Origin: an uncultured Lachnospiraceae bacterium
Lineage (GTDB): Bacteria > Bacillota > Clostridia > Lachnospirales > Lachnospiraceae
Reading direction: 5' to 3'
Assembly: GCA_902767015.1 (NCBI GenBank)
Contig: CACXFV010000027.1
Location: 1 to 44,182 of the forward strand
Length of the DNA stretch: 44,182 nt
The stretch's first letter is position 1; each line of letters begins with the position of its first letter. A program made the translations under genes and the position numbers. Positions 41,314-44,182 of the stretch are shown here, one piece after another. The notes beneath the pieces are model-generated. The model saw only the letters and a program-made list of their open reading frames with translations. It did no database searches and was not told the origin of the DNA.

Positions 41314-41889
41314 ATGAAAAAGTACAGAACATTTATCATTATTATGGTGCTGATTGCATTAGGTGTGCTTTACTATTACTATCTCTCGTCAAATAACAGA
41401 ACAACAACGGGTAAAAAGAAGAATGTCAAGTCAGAGACAGAGGAGTTGCTGGAGGTTGATCTGGAACGAGACTATCCGGGAACACCGAGAGATGTGGTGG
41501 ATTATTATAGCAGGATAATTATATGTTGCTATCAGGAGAAGCATGATGAGGAAGAGATAGAAAAGATTGCAAAACAGTCATTAGTGCTTTTTGATGAGGA
41601 TTTATCTCAGCAGAATCCGTTGGAAAAATATGTGCGGAATCTGACGGCAGAAATCCAGCAATATAGAGAAGAAAAAAAACATATTTCCAATTATATCATC
41701 GAGAGAAGCGGTGAGGTTGAATTTAAGACATTTCAAGGGCATTATTATGCAAAAGTGGAATGCGCATATTATGTGAAGGGAGAGGAAACTACCTCAAGAA
41801 CATTGGAGACATATACATTGCGGAAAGATTCATCCGGAAGATGGAAGATTTTATATTGGGAGCTGACACCGGTGGAGGAGACAGAATAG
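41314..41889 (+). CDS. Membrane-anchored protein of unknown function
   Basis: A 191-residue protein with one N-terminal membrane helix (about residues 5-24, TFIIIMVLIALGVLYYYYL). A basic linker (GKKKNVKSET) and an extracytoplasmic domain follow. The domain has an NTF2/DUF-like look: helices first (TPRDVVDYYSRIIICCYQE), then strands (GEVEFKTFQGHYYAKVECAY) and an ending GRWKILYWEL. No lipobox. The start at 41314 is supported by GGTGG. ATGs at 41251 and 41302 are in frame, and the first overlaps rnz. It lies between rnz and tsaD. Function unknown. Confidence 0.75.
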   Translation: MKKYRTFIIIMVLIALGVLYYYYLSSNNRTTTGKKKNVKSETEELLEVDLERDYPGTPRDVVDYYSRIIICCYQEKHDEEEIEKIAKQSLVLFDEDLSQQNPLEKYVRNLTAEIQQYREEKKHISNYIIERSGEVEFKTFQGHYYAKVECAYYVKGEETTSRTLETYTLRKDSSGRWKILYWELTPVEETE

Positions 41890-41939
41890 TGAAATGATTC
41901 AATTGTTTCATCGTTAAACGCTTCGGAATGGAGAATAGT

Positions 41940-43043
41940 ATGAAAACAGAGAGCAGAGAATCTGCGGTAATAGATGAGAAACAGAAGGCAGAACCGAACA
42001 GAGATGTTTTAATTCTGGCAATTGAAAGTTCCTGTGACGAGACTGCGGCGGCAGTGGTAAAAAATGGCAGAGAAGTGCTGTCAAACGTTATTTCTTCACA
42101 GATAGATATCCATACGTTGTATGGCGGCGTGGTGCCGGAGATTGCATCCAGAAAACATGTGGAAAATATTAATGTAGTTATAAAAGAAGCGTTGCAGCAG
42201 GCACATAAGACTTTAGAAGAGATAGATGCCATTGGCGTGACTTATGGACCGGGGCTGGTGGGGGCACTTCTGGTAGGAGTAGCGGAGGCTAAGGCCATGG
42301 CATACGCCGCAGAGAAGCCCTTAATCGGTGTACACCATATAGAAGGACATGTATCGGCAAATTATATAGCAGATAAGAACTTAGAACCACCTTTTATCTG
42401 CCTTGTGGTATCAGGAGGTCATACGCATCTGGTAATTGTGAAAGATTATGGTCGATACGAAGTGGTTGGCAGAACAAGAGATGATGCAGCGGGCGAGGCA
42501 TTTGATAAAGTGGCAAGGGCAATAGAGTTAGGTTATCCGGGAGGACCGAAGATAGACAGACTCGCTAAAACCGGCAATGCAGATGCAATTCCATTTCCGA
42601 AAGCAGTGGTAAATGGAGCACCGTTAGATTTCAGCTTTAGTGGGTTGAAGTCAGCGGTTCTTAATTATATCAATTCCTGCAAAATGAAAAATCAAGAGTA
42701 TAATAAGGCCGATATTGCCGCTTCTTTTCAGAAAGCAGTTGTCGCTGTATTGACAGAGCATGCCATGCAGGCCTGCGAGCAATATCACATTGATAAACTG
42801 GCGATTGCCGGTGGCGTTGCGGCAAACAGTGCCATCAGGGATAGTTTGAAGTATCATTGTGAACAGAAAAAGATTGCTTTTTTCTGTCCTCCGAATATTT
42901 TATGTACGGATAATGCCGCTATGATTGGTTCAGCGGCCTATTATGAATATATGGCAGGAATTAGAGACGGATATGACTTAAATGCCATTCCGAATTTGAA
43001 AATCGGGGAGCGCATGACAGGAAAAGGTAGCTCAGGTAAATGA
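41940..43043 (+). CDS. tsaD: TsaD, catalytic subunit of tRNA t6A synthesis
   Basis: A 367-residue ASKHA enzyme that attaches the threonylcarbamoyl group to A37 of tRNA. Signatures are [30 protein letters not shown], the metal-binding [19 protein letters not shown], and the C-terminal [11 protein letters not shown] and CTDNAAMIG. Its first 25 residues are a polar extension compared with the usual start at [12 protein letters not shown]. The GGAG site favours the ATG at 41940 over that at 41928. The tsa set here lacks only TsaC/Sua5. Confidence 0.97.
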   Translation: MKTESRESAVIDEKQKAEPNRDVLILAIESSCDETAAAVVKNGREVLSNVISSQIDIHTLYGGVVPEIASRKHVENINVVIKEALQQAHKTLEEIDAIGVTYGPGLVGALLVGVAEAKAMAYAAEKPLIGVHHIEGHVSANYIADKNLEPPFICLVVSGGHTHLVIVKDYGRYEVVGRTRDDAAGEAFDKVARAIELGYPGGPKIDRLAKTGNADAIPFPKAVVNGAPLDFSFSGLKSAVLNYINSCKMKNQEYNKADIAASFQKAVVAVLTEHAMQACEQYHIDKLAIAGGVAANSAIRDSLKYHCEQKKIAFFCPPNILCTDNAAMIGSAAYYEYMAGIRDGYDLNAIPNLKIGERMTGKGSSGK

Positions 43044-43105
43044 ATAATTTAGTGTGATGAATGATTTAGTGTATTGAATAATTTTGGTATAATGAACAAT
43101 TAGGG
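43041..43105 (+). repeat. 17-bp tandem repeats between tsaD and ispD
   Basis: Three and a half copies of a unit like TGAATAATTTAGTGTGA start at 43041, 43058, 43075 and 43093. The first contains the tsaD stop codon. The third contains TATAAT (43088-43093), which may act as a -10 for ispD. Confidence 0.6.
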
Positions 43106-43114
43106 AGGCTTACT

Positions 43115-43804
43115 ATGAAGAAGGTTCATGCTATTATATTATCTGCCGGTAAAGGCAAAAGAATGAACAGTGATATAAGTAAACAATATCTGCCGGTAAA
43201 TGGAAAGCCGGTCTTATTCTATACCTTACAGGCATTTGAAGAGAGCCAGGTGGATGATATTGTCATCGTTGCCTCTAAGGAGGATATAACGTATATCAGA
43301 GAGAAAATATTAGAGCCATACGATATGAAGAAAGTAAAAGATATCGTTTGCGGTGGAAAAGAGCGGTATGATTCTGTCATGGCAGGTCTTGCTGTTTTGG
43401 AAAATGAGGATAAAGTGCTGATTCATGATGGAGCAAGACCATTCATCAAGGTCAGGCATATCAACCATGTGATAGAGCAACTTCAAGATGGACTGGCCTG
43501 TGCAGTGGGAATGCCCGTAAAAGACACCATTAAAATCGTGGATGAGAATGGGTATGTCAGCAGCACGCCTGACAGGAGAACTGTATGGCAGATACAGACA
43601 CCACAGGCTTTTGAAGTGGGATTGATAAAAAAAGCGTATAAACTTATGAAGGAAAATCATGATGATACGATTACTGATGATGCCATGGCTGTGGAAAAAT
43701 ATACCGATGCAAAAGTAAAACTAATACAGGCTGATTATGATAATATTAAAATCACTACGCCCGAAGATTTAAAATATATGGAATACATATTGAATGCCTA
43801 TTGA
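43115..43804 (+). CDS. ispD: 2-C-methyl-D-erythritol 4-phosphate cytidylyltransferase
   Basis: Third enzyme of the MEP isoprenoid pathway; joins CTP and methylerythritol phosphate. The 229-residue product shows the nucleotide loop ILSAGKGKRM at residues 8-17, then VLIHDGARPFI, GMPVKDTIKIV, WQIQTPQAF and the C-terminal TDDAMAVEK and KITTPEDL. TAGGGAGG precedes the ATG. Related enzymes (TarI) make CDP-ribitol, but no tarJ or teichoic genes are near, so IspD is the likelier call. Confidence 0.93.
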   Translation: MKKVHAIILSAGKGKRMNSDISKQYLPVNGKPVLFYTLQAFEESQVDDIVIVASKEDITYIREKILEPYDMKKVKDIVCGGKERYDSVMAGLAVLENEDKVLIHDGARPFIKVRHINHVIEQLQDGLACAVGMPVKDTIKIVDENGYVSSTPDRRTVWQIQTPQAFEVGLIKKAYKLMKENHDDTITDDAMAVEKYTDAKVKLIQADYDNIKITTPEDLKYMEYILNAY

Positions 43805-43956
43805 ATGGGTGAAACGCCATCTGATGAACTAAATGTGATGTGTAACAACAGATTTCACGTTGTGGAAGAAGATATCTTTGCAAATGATGGTTATCTAAAC
43901 TGTTACAGTGAAAAAATAAGTAAAATAAATTCGAAAAAATAAATTTAAAAAAGATG

Positions 43957-43985
43957 TTGACAAAAGACTTGCTCAATGCTATACT
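43957..43985 (+). promoter_or_regulatory. Upstream tRNA promoter P1
   Basis: TTGACA (43957-43962) - 17 bp - TATACT (43980-43985), close to consensus. Confidence 0.8.
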
Positions 43986-44050
43986 AAAAAACGCGCTGAA
44001 AAGAACTGATAAGATAAAAATGAGATGAATAAAAAATATAAAAAAAGTTC

Positions 44051-44079
44051 TTGACAGAAATGGTGAACATTGATATAAT
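44051..44079 (+). promoter_or_regulatory. Downstream tRNA promoter P2
   Basis: TTGACA (44051-44056) - 17 bp - TATAAT (44074-44079), a perfect consensus pair with TG before the -10. It lies 18 nt before the tRNA 5' end. Confidence 0.88.
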
Positions 44080-44096
44080 ACATAAGCACTTGTTGT

Positions 44097-44182
44097 GGAG
44101 AGGTATCGAAGTGGTCATAACGAGGCGGTCTTGAAAACCGTTTGTCCGCAAGGGCACGTGGGTTCGAATCCCACCCTCTCCG
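44097..44182 (+). tRNA. tRNA-Ser (anticodon UGA)
   Basis: The acceptor arms GGAGAGG and CCTCTCC pair fully, with G as discriminator at the last base of the window. The anticodon loop CTTGAAA gives TGA. A long variable arm (about TTTGTCCGCAAGGGCACG) marks a class II tRNA, and the T arm contains GGTTCGAATCC. A 3' CCA, if encoded, would lie beyond the window. Serine reads UCN codons. Further tRNA genes may follow. Confidence 0.95.

Overview
The window looks like a chromosomal segment of a low-GC, anaerobic, Gram-positive Clostridia, most likely a Lachnospiraceae relative. The signs are AT-rich DNA with purine-rich Shine-Dalgarno sites, sigma-A type promoters (TTGACA/TATAAT), a T-box tyrS leader, long-form HPF, RF2 with a programmed frameshift, a CheW, a cohesin/dockerin protein pair and the tsaE-tsaB-rimI-tsaD cluster. 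I see no phage, transposase or CRISPR array. The species cannot be fixed from the sequence alone.

Layout. 1-4.3 kb: leuA on the minus strand, with a complete AraC-type DNA-binding domain fused to its C-terminus and a paired-repeat operator candidate upstream; then lrgA-lrgB (minus) and divergent mntP. 4.4-6.4 kb: an SCP2-like protein with a histone-H1-like Lys/Ala tail, a histidine phosphatase and a methyltransferase. 6.5-8.5 kb: an orphan LytTR response regulator (minus), about 0.6 kb of non-coding DNA with possible RNA structure, and a tandem-HTH regulator. 8.7-10 kb: a MATE transporter gene broken by a small internal deletion. 10.05-14.5 kb: tyrosine T-box, tyrS, and a TetM-like ribosome-protection GTPase fused to a Rae1/YacP-type NYN nuclease. 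14.5-16.9 kb: an SDR oxidoreductase (minus) and a secreted SH3-NlpC/P60 hydrolase. 16.9-24.3 kb: a cluster of perfect DnaA boxes, hpf, then secA-prfB-cheW-ACT protein-hom. 24.4-27.1 kb (minus): a metalloprotease-like zinc protein and tex. 27.4-35.1 kb: a cohesin+dockerin protein followed by a 2042-residue protein of about 21 Ig-like repeats ending in a dockerin. 35.2-38.0 kb: an anion permease, two paralogous small membrane proteins and a YcxB-like protein. 38.1-43.8 kb: tsaE, tsaB, rimI, a small zinc protein, rnz, a membrane-anchored protein, tsaD and ispD. A tRNA-Ser(UGA) gene behind tandem promoters closes the window.

How genes work together. TsaE, TsaB and TsaD form most of the t6A tRNA-modification machinery, and RNase Z and TyrS also act on tRNA. 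HPF, RF2 and the TetM-like/NYN fusion all act on the ribosome. LrgA and LrgB form one membrane system. The cohesin/dockerin protein and the Ig-repeat dockerin protein are neighbours and probably belong to one extracellular assembly.

The most interesting items are the GTPase-endonuclease fusion, the LeuA-AraC fusion with its putative operator, the cohesin/dockerin and Ig-array pair, the non-oriC-like DnaA-box cluster, and the SCP2 protein with an H1-like tail. All family calls are from reading motifs; no database search was run.
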